Assembly: GCA_018287875.1 (NCBI GenBank)
Contig: JAGVVL010000001.1
Location: 5,518,001-5,582,000, forward strand
Direction: 5' to 3'
DNA from: Nigrospora sphaerica
Taxonomy: Eukaryota > Ascomycota > Sordariomycetes > Amphisphaeriales > Apiosporaceae
Length of the DNA: 64,000 nucleotides
The notes beneath the pieces are model-generated. The model saw nothing but the letters and a program-made list of their open reading frames with translations. It ran no database searches and was not told the DNA's origin. Position numbers and translations under genes: made by a program. Shown here one piece after another: positions 11,101 through 22,942 of the stretch. How positions within the stretch are numbered: position 1 is the stretch's first letter; the number at the start of each line of letters is the position of its first letter.

Positions 11101-13408
11101 CTTGTAGTACCTAGGTGATAGGTAACGGCAGGGTAGTGCTCACGAGCAGCACTGCGTCCTCGGTACGGACAGCGCGGCCACTAACGGCATCGGCCTGGAG
11201 GACGGCAGTCCGGAAGCCTCGTCGATGCCGTGACGCCTCGGAATCAGGACCCACCCAAGCTTTCTGCCACATCCAAGTATGCTGTTGCGTGCCTGCTTAT
11301 TAGCTTGATATGCCGCCCTGCGAGACTACCGGGCTACCCTTATCTCTCCTGCCACGACGGCGTGGTGTGGCACATGCGTGTGGTATTAGTGCGCGCGTGG
11401 TGTGTATTAGTACGCGTTATCAGGAATACCAGGGATTAAGGGACGAGGGGTACGCCTGCTTGTGGCTATCGCAACCTAACCCTAGATTACTGGCTCGACT
11501 GGATAGCAGGGCGGCTGGGCCGGGGCCGAAGGGAGACACATGATGCCAACTAGTGAGTCGATCTGGATCGGACTTGGAACAAAATAAAGTTTGGCCTAGG
11601 GACTGCTGACACAGGCGCACACCTCCCCCAAAAACGACACAACGGCACCAAAACTCGCTAGGGCAAGGGGAAACAATTGTGTAAGATGTAAAAAAGGACC
11701 CGGTGGGGTTGCGCAAAAGCACCATCCGGGCTGGTCCCAGAACCGCATGGCCGGCGCCATGGACCATCTGTCTTGTCGTCAGGGTGATTCTGCCTTGGCC
11801 GGTTTCGCAGATCGCGATCGTGAGTTTTCCTGGGGCATCTGGATAAGTATTATTTCGTGTCGGGCAGGGGTGCGTATATTGAGGGCGTCTCATCCCACTT
11901 TTGACGGATTAGAGAGCGGCTAGTGTTAACTCGTGCAACTCCCTAGTTACCGTCCAGTGGTAGGAGCCCACTGATGAACGCGCGCCGGGGCCGCCAGGCC
12001 ACTGATGGCATTAATAAACCGCCTTGCAACCGGACAGGGGTCACCTTCCCCATGGCCCAGACAGTTTGCCATACTGTGCTGGGCTATACACACGCCCCCC
12101 CCCCATTTGCCCTTTGACCGGCTCAGGTACCGGTCATCCCAATCCTAGTAAGGCCCCCCCTCGTCTGTCGTCCTCGTGCCAGCGGTCCCAGTCGCAATCC
12201 CAGTCTCAACCATTGAACGTTTTGCCCATCGCGCGCCCTCGGCCAACGGGGCGGACAGTCGAGGGCGGAGCGCAAAGACGTGTATTGGTAGCAATTATGC
12301 CCCGCGAGGTGATAATGGCAACGGTAAAGAAACGGTCGAGCCTGGCCAGACGAAACAAGACCCATCCGGACTGCGAGGTTTTGCAACATGTTACCACGTC
12401 TCCTGGGCCATAGCACAACGGGGTGCACGTGTCTGAAAGGGCGGCGGATGCTGGGCTGCTGTTGGTGCCGACGTCATCAGCCATTCGGCCAGCCAGGCTG
12501 GCTGCCTCACTTACCACGATACTGGAGGGGTACTATTCTCGTATGTCATACTGGTACTCCGTGGTTAGCGTGCTTATTGTGCAGCGCGGCCTAGACGTTG
12601 AGGGCAGGTGCATAGATGGCGCACTACGTGGGACAGACTATAGTATACGCGAAGGTACTGTGTATACGCAGGTAACCGACGACGACAACGACGATGACAA
12701 GAACGCATTCCCGCTTCCCCCCGCCCTCTTCGCCCGCAATGGCCGACAACGCAGAGAGCGCCCGCCAGAAAGCCCACATCGCGACCGCCGCCTGCAGCGG
12801 ACTCAGCGGACAAAGGGGCCGCGCTGACCGCTACTGAGGCACGCGCTCCTCCTTTTTTCCTCCTTCTCCTGCCCAGGAGCGGGCACGGAAGGGCAGGCGC
12901 CTGGTTTGTGCTCTGCCGGCCGGCTGGGTATGCGAAGGTCCGCGATGGACAGTGCTGGAGCTGATGATCAAGCCAGCGGCCCCCCCCTGCCCCTCCCTGG
13001 CCCCCCCTGGCCCCCTGTCCGTCTTCCTCCAATCGTGAACGCCGTCCGGACTTCAACGAGAGGGCCGAAGACGGCATCGACCCCGGGCTTGCGCGGGAGA
13101 CCGACCACAAGCTGGGTCGGGCAGGTTTGTCGGGAACCTGCAATGAATGGGAGGGGGGAAGCGGCTGCGGTGGCAGCCCGTACATGGATATAGTCGTAAT
13201 TGTGTGTGTTTAGGGTACTCGCGCCAGATGGGATTGGGAACGCTGCCTGAAGTCGGAGTTGAGCAGGCGCCGGTTCGGGTTTGTTGATTGGTCGTCGCAT
13301 GGCGTGTACGAACTAGGTATCCATCCTTCCAGTTTCCCTCATCAGCCTGCCTTGCAACTAGACCAAGACGAACCGAGCCCACACCCATACACACCTACAC
13401 GCACACAC

Positions 13409-13410
<2 letters not shown>

Positions 13411-13463
<53 letters not shown>
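13411..13463. repeat. (AC)n microsatellite, about 26 units
   Basis: An uninterrupted run of 53 bases of alternating A and C, preceded by imperfect AC/ACCT units from about 13381. It lies roughly 1.3 kb upstream of the STB3 start codon. Confidence 0.97.
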
Positions 13464-13464
<1 letters not shown>

Positions 13465-14217
13465 CCGGCCTACAGGTCAGCAACAGCAGCGTCGACCAAA
13501 CCTGTTGAGCCGACGGTTGGTCCCATGTGCCACATGCACACCATTTATTTTCTTGGGCACCCAAGCTACGGCTACCACAAGGCCAAGTACTTAGAAAGTG
13601 ATGCTCGTGGCTCATTTACGCATACGGGCGACGTATCCATCCTTAGCATAGGGTACAGGTACTGCACACAGAAATATCCAACATACCCAGCCAAGACATT
13701 TGTCCATCCCGTGCATCACCGCTAATGTGTACGAGTATACCACTGAAGCCAAGGGATGAGTACGTACTGATACCATTTCAGATTCGGGTCCCGGGACACT
13801 GTTGGGCGCTGACTGTCTGGGAGTGCGCACGGCGGCGGCACTGACGGTTCCCATAAGTATGTATACCACAAACGAATGCCCAGCCAGGCAAGTACCGGGT
13901 AGCCGGACAATAGACTCACCCCCCTGCAACCGTGGCCACCATCGACCCGTCATCCATCCATTCCAACCCGGGTGCTGTTGCGTCTGCGCGCTCGACGCCG
14001 CCATCAATGACCGGACGGACCAACACAATGATTAGAGAGGGAGAGAGACACACACACACATACGCGTACGCACAGCTGAGCAGGAGGGAGGCAAGGAAAA
14101 GGCAGGGAAGGGAAAGACATGCTTTGTACTCTGTACCGGTCTGCCCCGCCATTCCCTATCATGCATGCCCCTTCCGTAACATACGTAGCGACCTCCATCA
14201 ACCGTACCTCCTCTGTA

Positions 14218-14220
<3 letters not shown>

Positions 14221-14254
<34 letters not shown>

Positions 14255-14307
14255 AGGCGCGCGCGCACACACACACACACACCTACCAAAGCGCTCTCTC
14301 TCTCTCT
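14221..14307. repeat. Compound AC / GC / AC / CT microsatellite
   Basis: (AC)16 at 14221-14252, a short GC alternation at 14257-14266, (AC)8 at 14267-14282, then a CT run at 14294-14307. The alternating purine-pyrimidine tract of AC plus GC is the classic sequence type able to form Z-DNA. It sits about 470 bases upstream of the STB3 start codon, in the likely promoter or leader. Confidence 0.95.
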
Positions 14308-14587
14308 TTCCCTCTCAATCAATTACATTAATTAGTAGCTCGCCGGCCGTCGCTCCCTTCCAAGTTCGGATCCTTCTCCCCTTCCCCCAAGCATCATCAC
14401 CAACCCAACATCACACGCATCTTTGCACCCCCAAAGAGTCATCTTTCTGTCGCAGTCGAGAGATTATCGCGCCAGCGCTGCCATTTGGATCTTTCTCTGA
14501 CTTGTTTTCTGCCTCGTCCCGGTTTGAAAACAGCTAGAGAGATTCGTAGTCGCCATCCGCCTAGGTTATCCACTTTCGGGCTGTCCT

Positions 14588-14752
14588 GTAAGTGAGATCA
14601 GATCGCCTCTTATCTAAACCCGACCAGCCATCATCATTCACCTCGCCCTCTGACTCAACCCGGTGACTCGGCGCTTTCGTCGCGTCGCACGCCACCACCC
14701 GTCCTGTTTACTTGTTGGTTAAATACTGACTCCGCGTCGCCGCATCGTTCAG
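14588..14752 (+). other. Possible 5' UTR intron of STB3
   Basis: The donor gtaagtgag at 14588, a branch-like actgac near 14727 and the acceptor ttcag ending at 14752 would define a 165-base leader intron just before the start codon at 14777. This is inferred from splice-signal quality only. Confidence 0.35.
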
Positions 14753-14776
14753 AACGCAATCCGAATCACCTTTAAA

Positions 14777-15892
14777 ATGGCTTCCCTGGCATCTGCTGCT
14801 GCTGCTGCTGCTGCTGCTCGCGATATTCCCCAGACCTTCGTCGGCCGAGACAACTTCACTGCTGTAGCGGCCTCCGGACGGAGTGTCCCTGTGACACGAA
14901 TGCATGCCCTCCCGACTCCCCCCAACTCGATTTCCCCTGCGCTTCCACCTCATGGGCTCAAAGCCCAGCTGCAGAAGGCCGGCCGGCTCGAGCCCATCGA
15001 CTCGGACCTGGACCTGCACGACGGGACCGAGACGGATTCAGCAGTCGGCTCGCCGTCCTTCGAGTCGGCCGGCGCCATCACCCCGGCTTTGCTCTCCAAG
15101 TACCACCTCCCCGAGATCCTGCTCAACCACGGCCCGCTGGCCATCCGCCACATCACCGGCTACCTGACGACGTCTGTGCCCGGCTTTGCCGGCATCCCGC
15201 CACCCAAGGCACGGCGGCTTGTCGTGGCGGCGCTTGAAGGGCGGGGACACGGGCACGGACACGGCGCGGTGGGCGGCGGCGCGAACGGCGACGTGGAGTA
15301 TATCAAGGTCGGTTGGGGAAGATGGGATGCGAAGCGCCGCGGCCAGCCGGGCCGGCAAGTTCAGGCCCACGGTTCGTCCGAGGCCGGCGCTCCCACGTCG
15401 TACCCAGCCGGTATTCCCATCCACCAAGGCACCGGGCGCATCGGCCGCCCGAGGATGAATGCATCGAGCATCGGCGACTCGGCTGCCTTCTCCCACGAGG
15501 ATCACGACGTGTGTATGATGGAGAACGAGGCGGACAAGATGTCCCTCGGCTCACTCGACGGGCCCGCTTCGGCGTCTTGCTCCGAGGCACCAGACGACGA
15601 AGACATGGTCATGAACGACGATCCCGAAGACGCGACCGACGACGAAGACTGGGCCGCTGTTGGCGCTGCCGCTTTGCGCGCAGGCTCTTACAACAGCCCG
15701 GCTGAAGCTCATCGCGCCGCGAGCTACCTCTCACCTCATTTATATAGGTCTGGCGGCTTCCGCTCCTTTTCCGGCACGGGCATGCTCCGCGAGCCACGTC
15801 TGGACAACATCGACCTCGTGGCGCTGGCCGCATCGCCCGACGCGCAGGAGCGCGAAGCCATCCAGGCCCTTCTCCAACTTGGTTCTGTATAA
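14777..15892 (+). CDS. STB3: Sin3-binding protein of the STB3 family
   Basis: Single exon of 371 aa. The N-terminus has a poly-Ala tract encoded by a GCT repeat. The conserved STB3 domain covers about residues 95-185: ITPALLSKYHLPEILLNHGP, then a stretch ending GIPPPKARRLVVAALEGRG, a His/Gly-rich loop, and the block IKVGWGRWDAKRRGQ. In yeast, Stb3 binds the ribosomal RNA processing element (RRPE) in promoters and recruits the Sin3-Rpd3 deacetylase to repress ribosome-biogenesis genes when TORC1 and Sch9 are inactive. The rest is a poorly conserved acidic tail (DDEDMVMNDDPEDATDDEDW) typical of fungal members. The Lys/Arg after the domain suggest nuclear entry. It has a long C/T-rich leader with microsatellites and a possible 5' UTR intron. 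The domain call is strong; the regulatory role in this organism is inferred. Confidence 0.88.
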   Translation: MASLASAAAAAAAARDIPQTFVGRDNFTAVAASGRSVPVTRMHALPTPPNSISPALPPHGLKAQLQKAGRLEPIDSDLDLHDGTETDSAVGSPSFESAGAITPALLSKYHLPEILLNHGPLAIRHITGYLTTSVPGFAGIPPPKARRLVVAALEGRGHGHGHGAVGGGANGDVEYIKVGWGRWDAKRRGQPGRQVQAHGSSEAGAPTSYPAGIPIHQGTGRIGRPRMNASSIGDSAAFSHEDHDVCMMENEADKMSLGSLDGPASASCSEAPDDEDMVMNDDPEDATDDEDWAAVGAAALRAGSYNSPAEAHRAASYLSPHLYRSGGFRSFSGTGMLREPRLDNIDLVALAASPDAQEREAIQALLQLGSV

Positions 15893-18542
15893 TCACCTTG
15901 CATCGGCGGCGTTTTTGGACGAGGAAGAGGAGGAAGCATGACGAATGGATGGTTTGTTTTGGATTGGCGGGGGCTGGACTGGTTAATCCGCGTCATTCTT
16001 TATGACCCGATCGAGGCGGCGTCCCTCGCCGTTGGCGCTTGGCATTTTCAACTCGACACGCGGGCGTCTGGAAAACTCGCCTTCGATCCGAAGGAACCAG
16101 GTTTTGCGGCGACACGCCCCTTTTTTCTCCATCGCGGCACTGCACGGCCACGGCCCTGGGGGTTACCGGCTACTCGACCTCTGGCAACAGGGTACTCATT
16201 GCACTTCAGCGACTGTTGCTTTCATCACCCCACGATATTATGAAGCCGGAATGCTCTTGGGATCCGGGAACGACTACCGAAAGAGCCAACTGGCGCCCAG
16301 CGAATACATTGGGACTCGCTCGGCTCCATCGACCTTTTTGGGCATTTTTCACACTTGTCTTTTCAACTTTATACCCCCTTTGCACATACAAATACCCTAT
16401 CTCCCAGCGCCTTGCTGGTAGGCATCTCCCCACTTCAACATGGTGGGATTATTCTACATTGAAGTCGAGGACGGTTCTCGGGCCAATTATCACCCATTTA
16501 CACTATTTAATACGTCTACAAGACGCAACAAAACGAACGAAGACCTGGCAGGCTTACCGCGCTGGATATGAGAAGCACGCCCCATAGATATAGCTCATGG
16601 CGAATCGAGGAGGGCATGGGGGCAGCCACAGCCGCTGACAGGAGCGGCGGTAACGGACAGACACTGCCCTCATCAAGACCCAACGCTGGGCACAAAGAAA
16701 GAATAAAAAAACCCTAACCAAATGATGGGAGGATAGCAAGTTTAGATCTGCTGCCAAGTCAAAGCTCGGCGACTAGCACTCGCAGCACACAATAAGAATC
16801 TCGGTTGCTTATCCCCCACACTCTGATCTATCCGTATCGTCGCCCACCCCGGCTTCTGTGTGCTACGCCCTATGATTCGCTCATAGACCTCGCCGACTTC
16901 CGAATCCGTCCTGGAGCAGTGGAGTTTACGGAAAACCCTCCACCGGCTCCATGTCGCCTCCCCCGCGACCCGACCCGTGTACAGCACCGGTACGTAGTCG
17001 GAACGACGACGCGGCGGTTTCCACTGATAGCCGCCACGGCAAACGACCCCCAAGCACCCGCACCTACATATACACACAGTGAACCAAAACATTGGGCCGT
17101 CGGCAAGGTCTCGGCGTGGAGGGCTTGGTTTTTGGGGGGGGGGGGGGGTTTCTCCGTTCGGGTTTTCCTCCCTTCCCGCGCGACCCGACTACCACCCCAC
17201 TCACATCACCCACCCGATGCCGGGGCGGTGAGCGGGGGGGAGAGAGAAAGCCCCGGTGTGGAAAAAGATGGTGTTCGTTGTCAAGGTCAGGGTGAAGGGG
17301 CCTATTCGTCCCCAAGCCAACCCGGGGGGTTTAGGAAAAGCTTACCGAGCGCTATGAAACGCGTTCGATGGGGGCTGAGGGAGGGGGAGGAGGGGGGAGG
17401 TCAACGGCTAACCTAGTGCAAGTATTTTTGGTGAAGTGAGCTCAGTGAGCCGTTTGTTTTGTCGTTCCCCCCCCTCGGGGGCTACCCCGGTAGGAACGGG
17501 TATGGCGATCATGGCCACCAACTAACAACTATCCGCATGCTCCCCCCCCCGGGGGGGTTACGAGTCGAGTTCCCCGCCCCCGAGTCAAGGGGAGAGACAC
17601 GCCCCTCCTCCCCGGAAGGTGCGTCCGGGCCTACCGGGGCCTTGGTAACCGCCGCCCATGGAACACGGCCGCGTTCTTGGTGGCGCTTTGGTGTATAAGA
17701 GGGTGGGACGGAAGGGGAGGCCTCGGAGCGGGAGAGGGATGGAGGAGGAAAGAGAAAAGAAACACGGAGGGGGGGATACGCATCGAGTCACTTTGTTCAG
17801 ACCTGAACCCGGGGGTTACGCGGCTGTGGCCGGGTTTCGGGGGTTTGTTTTTCCACCGACACGCTCACTGCCTTCGAACCGAGCGAGTTGAGGAGGTCGG
17901 AAGTGAGAAGCCAGCTCAACACTCTCACGTATGTATTGAGTAACCATCAGCGCCGCCTTGGTTAACCCCCGGTGCTCCGTTTAAAACACTCCACTCTATT
18001 CTATTGTTAACACTCACCTCCCAGCCCTCTTGATATGTTTCGAGGCACTTTGGACGAAGAGACGAAAAAGCAACATCAGAAAGCGGGAGCGGGCTTCCCC
18101 GTTCGCAACGGTTTCCTGGCCGGCAGGAGGGCGTGAAGCTGTATATTACTACTAGTATGCATCGGTCCCTGATCGATGGGCCTCTATGTGGATATGTAAG
18201 TATATGCTTAGTATATGGCCAGTGCTCGTGGCAGATTTGTCGTATGAAGTCGTGGTATCGTAAGACCCTGATTGTCCATCAGAGAGGTACAGAGAGAGGC
18301 CCACCTAGCCGCTGCTTGCTCAGCTGGTGTCGTCTAAGACGTTCTCTCCTCCTGTCCTCGTATCCTCATCTTCCTTACGCGTCTCATAATCAGAAGCTTT
18401 TACCGGGCCAGATTATGGAAAATCCTCGGTCGTCTTGGGGTTTGAACGGCGCATAACACGCGCCCGCGCTTGGCGGAATCGTCTCGGCCCCGTGGCAGGC
18501 TCGCATTGCCGGGTTTGCTGGCTTTCGTATTCCTTTCGCCCT
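15893..18542. other. Intergenic region with G/C tracts
   Basis: The stretch 15.9-16.7 kb probably includes the 3' UTR of STB3. From about 17.1 to 18.0 kb the sequence is dominated by G and C homopolymers and palindromic C/G blocks (G15 at 17134-17148, C9G7 at 17542-17557) with a repeated CCCGGGGGTTA-like motif. No coding exon could be supported. Confidence 0.5.
17134..17148. repeat. Poly-G tract (15)
   Basis: A run of 15 consecutive G on the plus strand. It is the longest homopolymer noticed in the G/C-tract region upstream of the CorA-like gene's 3' end. Confidence 0.9.
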
Positions 18543-20626
18543 TCAGCAGGTTTCCCTTTTCAGCAAAGTCGGCGTGCTCCCTGAGGTCCACGTCGTGGCC
18601 TTGATCATCGTCTTCTTGCGCATAACGGCCATGATGTTCTCCTCCATCTTGTCGATACCGGCCTCGATGTCGGCGTCCTCGAGCGCGTATTGCTTTTGCC
18701 GCCGACGGTCCAGGTACCACCAGGACCCCACGATGAGGAGTGTCACAGGAATGGTGACGACAAAGTAGACCCACAGGTACTCGGAAATCTGCGCGCCCTT
18801 CCCCGACGCGTCGTCCGGATCACCGTTGGCCGGCCCCACGTTGAAGTCGAAGAAGGTCATGCTGAAGAGCGACGCGAGGAATGTGCCGGGTAGGAAGACG
18901 GCGCCAAGGAGAGAGAGTGTCTTCATGGCAGTGCTGTCGCGCTTGCTGGCATGGGCCAGTCGTCGCTGCTGCGCCGCCATCTCAAGGTTGAGTTTCGACT
19001 CTTTCTGGGCGATGATGTTGTACAACTGTTATTGCGCGGTCAGTCCCCGAAAACCGCACCTGTCGTTCGACTCCGGTCGAGCGAAGCCGACAAGGGGGAT
19101 ACCTACGGCTTGCCGTTGAATATTCAGTCGCTCGAGGGTCGTGTGAACGTAGTGCTCCGTGCCCGTCAGCTTGATGCGGTAAAATTCGAGCCGGCTGATG
19201 AGACTGTGGTGCAGGGACGTAACATCGGGCCGCTCGTGGTTCGTCATCTGCCAGAACTTGTCCATACCCTCCTTGATCTCCTTGATGATCTCCTGGTATG
19301 CCTGCGGGCGCTTCCACAGCACCTGCGAGTGGCACTCGACCAGATCACGGTTGATGGCGTCGAGGTTGAAGTCCATGTAGCCCTCCTTCTCGTCGATCTC
19401 GTCGCGCATGGTGACGGCATTCTCCAGCCGTCTCAGCCAGTCGCGCGCGTCGCGCTGCTTCTGGTCGGACCGCGAGGACAAGTCGTGCGACAGGATGATG
19501 ATGGGCAGCAGCATCGGGTGCGCGATCTGGTCCGAGCACGAGCGGAGATGCTCAATGGCATCGTTGATGTCGGATGATGCCGTCCCTTTGACGAAGCCGG
19601 TAGTGATGTTGGCCTGGAAAGAATGGGACAGCATCAGCTCCCAGCCGCGCGTCTTGCCCTTTTTGCGCACGTCGGACTTGCGGAAGATGATCTCTGCGTG
19701 CCGTGTCAGCGGTGGCTGTCGAGTCGGGCACAAGGAGACATGAGAAGAAGCCGCCCTTACGTAGATGGGGATCATTGGCATTGTGGTCATACGAGGCCCA
19801 GAAGAAGGGCCCGACCACACTGGTGCCCTCGATGGCTCGAAAGGGCAGGCGCAACGTCCTCACCATGGACGCATACTCGGTTTTCGACAACGAGATGTGG
19901 TGCGGCGCAAAGGTCTCGTTCTGCTTGGCGTTTTTCTGGAGGCTATGCGCTCGGGTCAGCCTTTCATGGGTACCAGACTGCTCATCTTGGAGGGTCATGT
20001 GGCCACGTACACCAGGCGGAGGCCGCTGAGGAGTTTCGCTCCATGGCTCGGCGGCTCGAAAGCTCCCTACGTGGCGGGCGAGGCGGATTAGCGTCGAGCA
20101 CCCTCGGGGACAGACCCATGGTAACGTCGGGGCGCTGCATCACAAGAAACCGCCTGGCCCGGACCCGGACCCGAACCCAACTTATGCCCGGGTCTGCCGG
20201 ACCAGGCGGGCAAGAGCGGGCGGCGTGACAGCCGGGGCCGACGGGCGGAGGGGGAGCGAGAGCTCAGCCTCCCCCGCTTCGGCGAGGCGCGGCAGCTCCA
20301 CCGACCAACGGCAAAGACGGCACTCTGTCGAGGGCAAGCAGAACAACGGTCGCCCCCCGAAGAGGCAGAGCCAAGACATCGGCGGTACGTACCCGGCGGT
20401 TCAGGAAGTTTTCGAATTCGTCGGCCGTTAGCGGGTGCTCCTCGACGTAATTCAACGATGGGTCCTGTGCCAAGGTGTCAGTCAGCGCGCCGGGCCCGGG
20501 CTGAGCGCGCCCGTTCGCTCCCAATGGATCCCTACTCACGGCATAGTTGAATATCTCCAGGTAGCTCGTCGGCTCGGTGACCACTTTGCAATGGTCCACG
20601 TGCGTTTGGAACATGTAGTCGTCCAT
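18543..20626 (-). CDS. CorA-like two-helix membrane protein (Mg2+ transporter-like), middle exon unresolved
   Basis: Well-supported exons on the minus strand: 20540-20626 (start MDDYMFQTHVDH), an exon from 20464 down to at least 20393 (DPSLNYVEEHPLTADEFENF), an exon ending at 19761, then 19107-19693 and 18543-19025. The last two joins are in phase. The C-terminal half carries the long helical region of fungal CorA-like proteins (RKSDVRKKGKTRGWELMLSH; VLWKRPQAYQEIIKEIKEG) and two membrane helices near the end: LGAVFLPGTFLASLFSMTFF and WVYFVVTIPVTLLIVGSWWY. The canonical Gly-Met-Asn signature of true CorA channels is absent; the equivalent place reads Ser-Met-Thr, so Mg2+ transport is doubtful. 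The link between 20393 and about 20090 is not solved: open frames exist but no phase-compatible junction convinced me. An upstream in-frame Met at 20641 is an alternative start. Confidence 0.72.
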
Positions 20627-22942
20627 GGTGGGCGAGGACACGGGCGCAAAAGAGAAGAGATGGGTGAGAGCGGCGAGCCAGGGCCGGCAAGGGGAGAAAT
20701 GACGAAGTGATGGAAGTAAAAAATAGGGGAGAGCCCTGGAGGGCAGGCCGACAGGGGTTATACAATCAAATCGGGCGACCGGACTACTTGGTCGGCATCA
20801 AGAGAGTCAGGGCTAGACAAGACCAACGGGAGGACCGACTTGGTGTTGCAGTCTATCAGTACATGAAGCACCCGCATGCGGATCCAAGACGACACGAACA
20901 GGTGAAGAGAAGGACGGGGCGGCCAAAGGGCAATCGCGATGGTCAGTTGGCTGGGGGTGGGCTCGCGGTCGCGTGCCAAGTCGTGTCAGATCCCGTACAT
21001 GGGAAGCTGGATAGGTAATGAATGTACCTACCGAGGGCATGGATGGACTGCATGCGACCAAGCCAGTCCTGCATCTGCGTCTGTCTGACCCGACCCGACC
21101 TAACAGAGCGAGAGAGTGAGCGGTCAGCCAGACCGGCCCCAGTTGTCCTCGGAGGAAACGACCGGGGGGGGGGAAGGCCTGGCCTGGCATCGGTATCCTG
21201 GGCTCTCTAGGCTCTCTGGGCTCCCTGGGCTGGCTGGCCTGGCCAGTTCAGAGGGAAAAAAAAAAAACAGCGGATCGTGTCAGGGTGCGACAGATCCGAG
21301 AGCGATCCCAGTGTGAGGGCCATCCCCACGCAATTCATGGTTGCAGGTGGGGGGGAGGAGGAAGAGGGGATAGGTTGGAATGCAATGGACAAGATGGATG
21401 GCTGACAGCCCATCCAATGTCCGAGGTGGAATGTGCAGTAGTATGGGAATGGGATGTGGCCGGGTAGCGCAGTGAAGCAGCACAACCTAAGACACCAGCA
21501 GTAGCGGTAGCGGGGGAAAGTTCCCTGGCGGCGACTCCCACTCCCAAATGCTTGCAGTACCTACATCAAGTACTACCTACCTCTACCAACGTCAACTAAC
21601 TACATAATGCATTGCACAACAATAACCACATGCAGCCACCGGTGTGCCAAGTCGCAGCGCCGAAACCACCATCAACCAACATGCCATCCCGTCCCGCGTG
21701 GTGTTCCCGCCCCAAGGGGGGCCAATGCACCCACCCACGAAGGAAACAACAACGGTAGAGGGCCGAACGACCAACTGCCCCCGGCGGCCGACCGTCCCCC
21801 CCTCCGGCCGACTTTGTGTCGACTTCCGTGCCTTTGGCCGGCCTGGCCTTGATTGGCTCAATCGAGGCCCTATCTCCCTCATTCGAAAGTCCGCGGCCCT
21901 TTCGTCTCTACACAGTATACTTCCCGTCCACCCATCCATCCATCCATCCATCCATCCCATGCTGGGCATCCATCAACCTCACGCCAAAACCCAGCCTCCA
22001 GCCGCGGCCGCGCGGAACCGCCACCGCCAGGGGGCTCGTTCATCTCCGCGTTCCTTGACGGAAACGATACAGCGCATAAGTACATACAAGTACCAGGAGG
22101 GCGACAGTAACCGTGAGTAGTCCTCGTCCCCCTACACCCTACCGTACACACCCCCACGCCATCGCTGGCTGCATAGATGTATGTACATACTTCTGTATAT
22201 GCATACTTCCGTATGTAGGTACGCCCCTACAAAGCCACCTGTATGTAATAAGGGCGAGGCAGTTGGTTCACTCTTCGTAACAATGGCCCGTTTGGTTCGA
22301 CGACGATCAAGCAAGCCCGAATGCGACGGCAAGGCATGATTGGCCGCGAGCCTAGGGGGGAGTATCACTACTGACATACTGCCATCCCCTGCCGGCCGAC
22401 GCTCAACCAAAGACAAATTCCCCCGTCGCACCTCTGCACAAAGCCATGGCCAACCCGCCACGGTCATCCAACCATGCTGCAATTTGAACCAAGCCGACAA
22501 TATCGCCGGCTTACAAGGAAGCCCTGCTTTCGTGGCAGCCAGGAGCCCCCTAAAAACCGCGTTGGTAGAATGCTATTACTTCTAGAAAGTAATGACTAGT
22601 GTTAGCAGTGGAGAGCCAACAGACAGGGCCGACACGGCTAGACGACTGCCCTGAACCCCGAGACACCACGCCCGACTCCCTCCTTCCCCGTCCGGTATGA
22701 TGCTGACCCAGAAGTATCTGTTTGCTACCTGCTTCGCCATGAGTCGTTTTTTGCGCCGCCCCCTCCCCCTGCCGAGCACTCAGCCGTCCCGGCACTCCAT
22801 CCTATCCACTCCTCACCCACAGGGTAATAAGCCGAATGCTCGCGCACAGCCTTGCTCTGCGCACCGGCGTGGCGGTGCGGGGCCATAGCACCCTACACGC
22901 GTAGCGAATATCCCCTGAATGCCCTTCACCATTGACACCTAC
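20627..22942. other. Intergenic region
   Basis: No gene supported. It holds the promoter of the CorA-like gene (left end) and the 3' flank of the PKA catalytic-subunit gene (right end). It includes a CATC tetranucleotide repeat near 21933-21956 and many short direct G/C runs. Confidence 0.45.
21933..21956. repeat. (CATC)6 tetranucleotide repeat
   Basis: Six tandem CATC units seen directly in the sequence, in a region without genes. Confidence 0.9.

Larger units (their letters stand above)
8113..14776. other. Long gene-poor region
   Basis: No complete gene could be assigned over 6.6 kb. All open frames are short, overlap on both strands and have random-looking composition. Contents: many G and C homopolymer runs, CA microsatellites at 13411-13463 and 14221-14282, a CT run at 14294-14307, and one coding-like segment on the minus strand ending at 10092 (see findings). 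The last about 500 bases are C/T-rich and form the promoter and leader of STB3. Confidence 0.5.
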
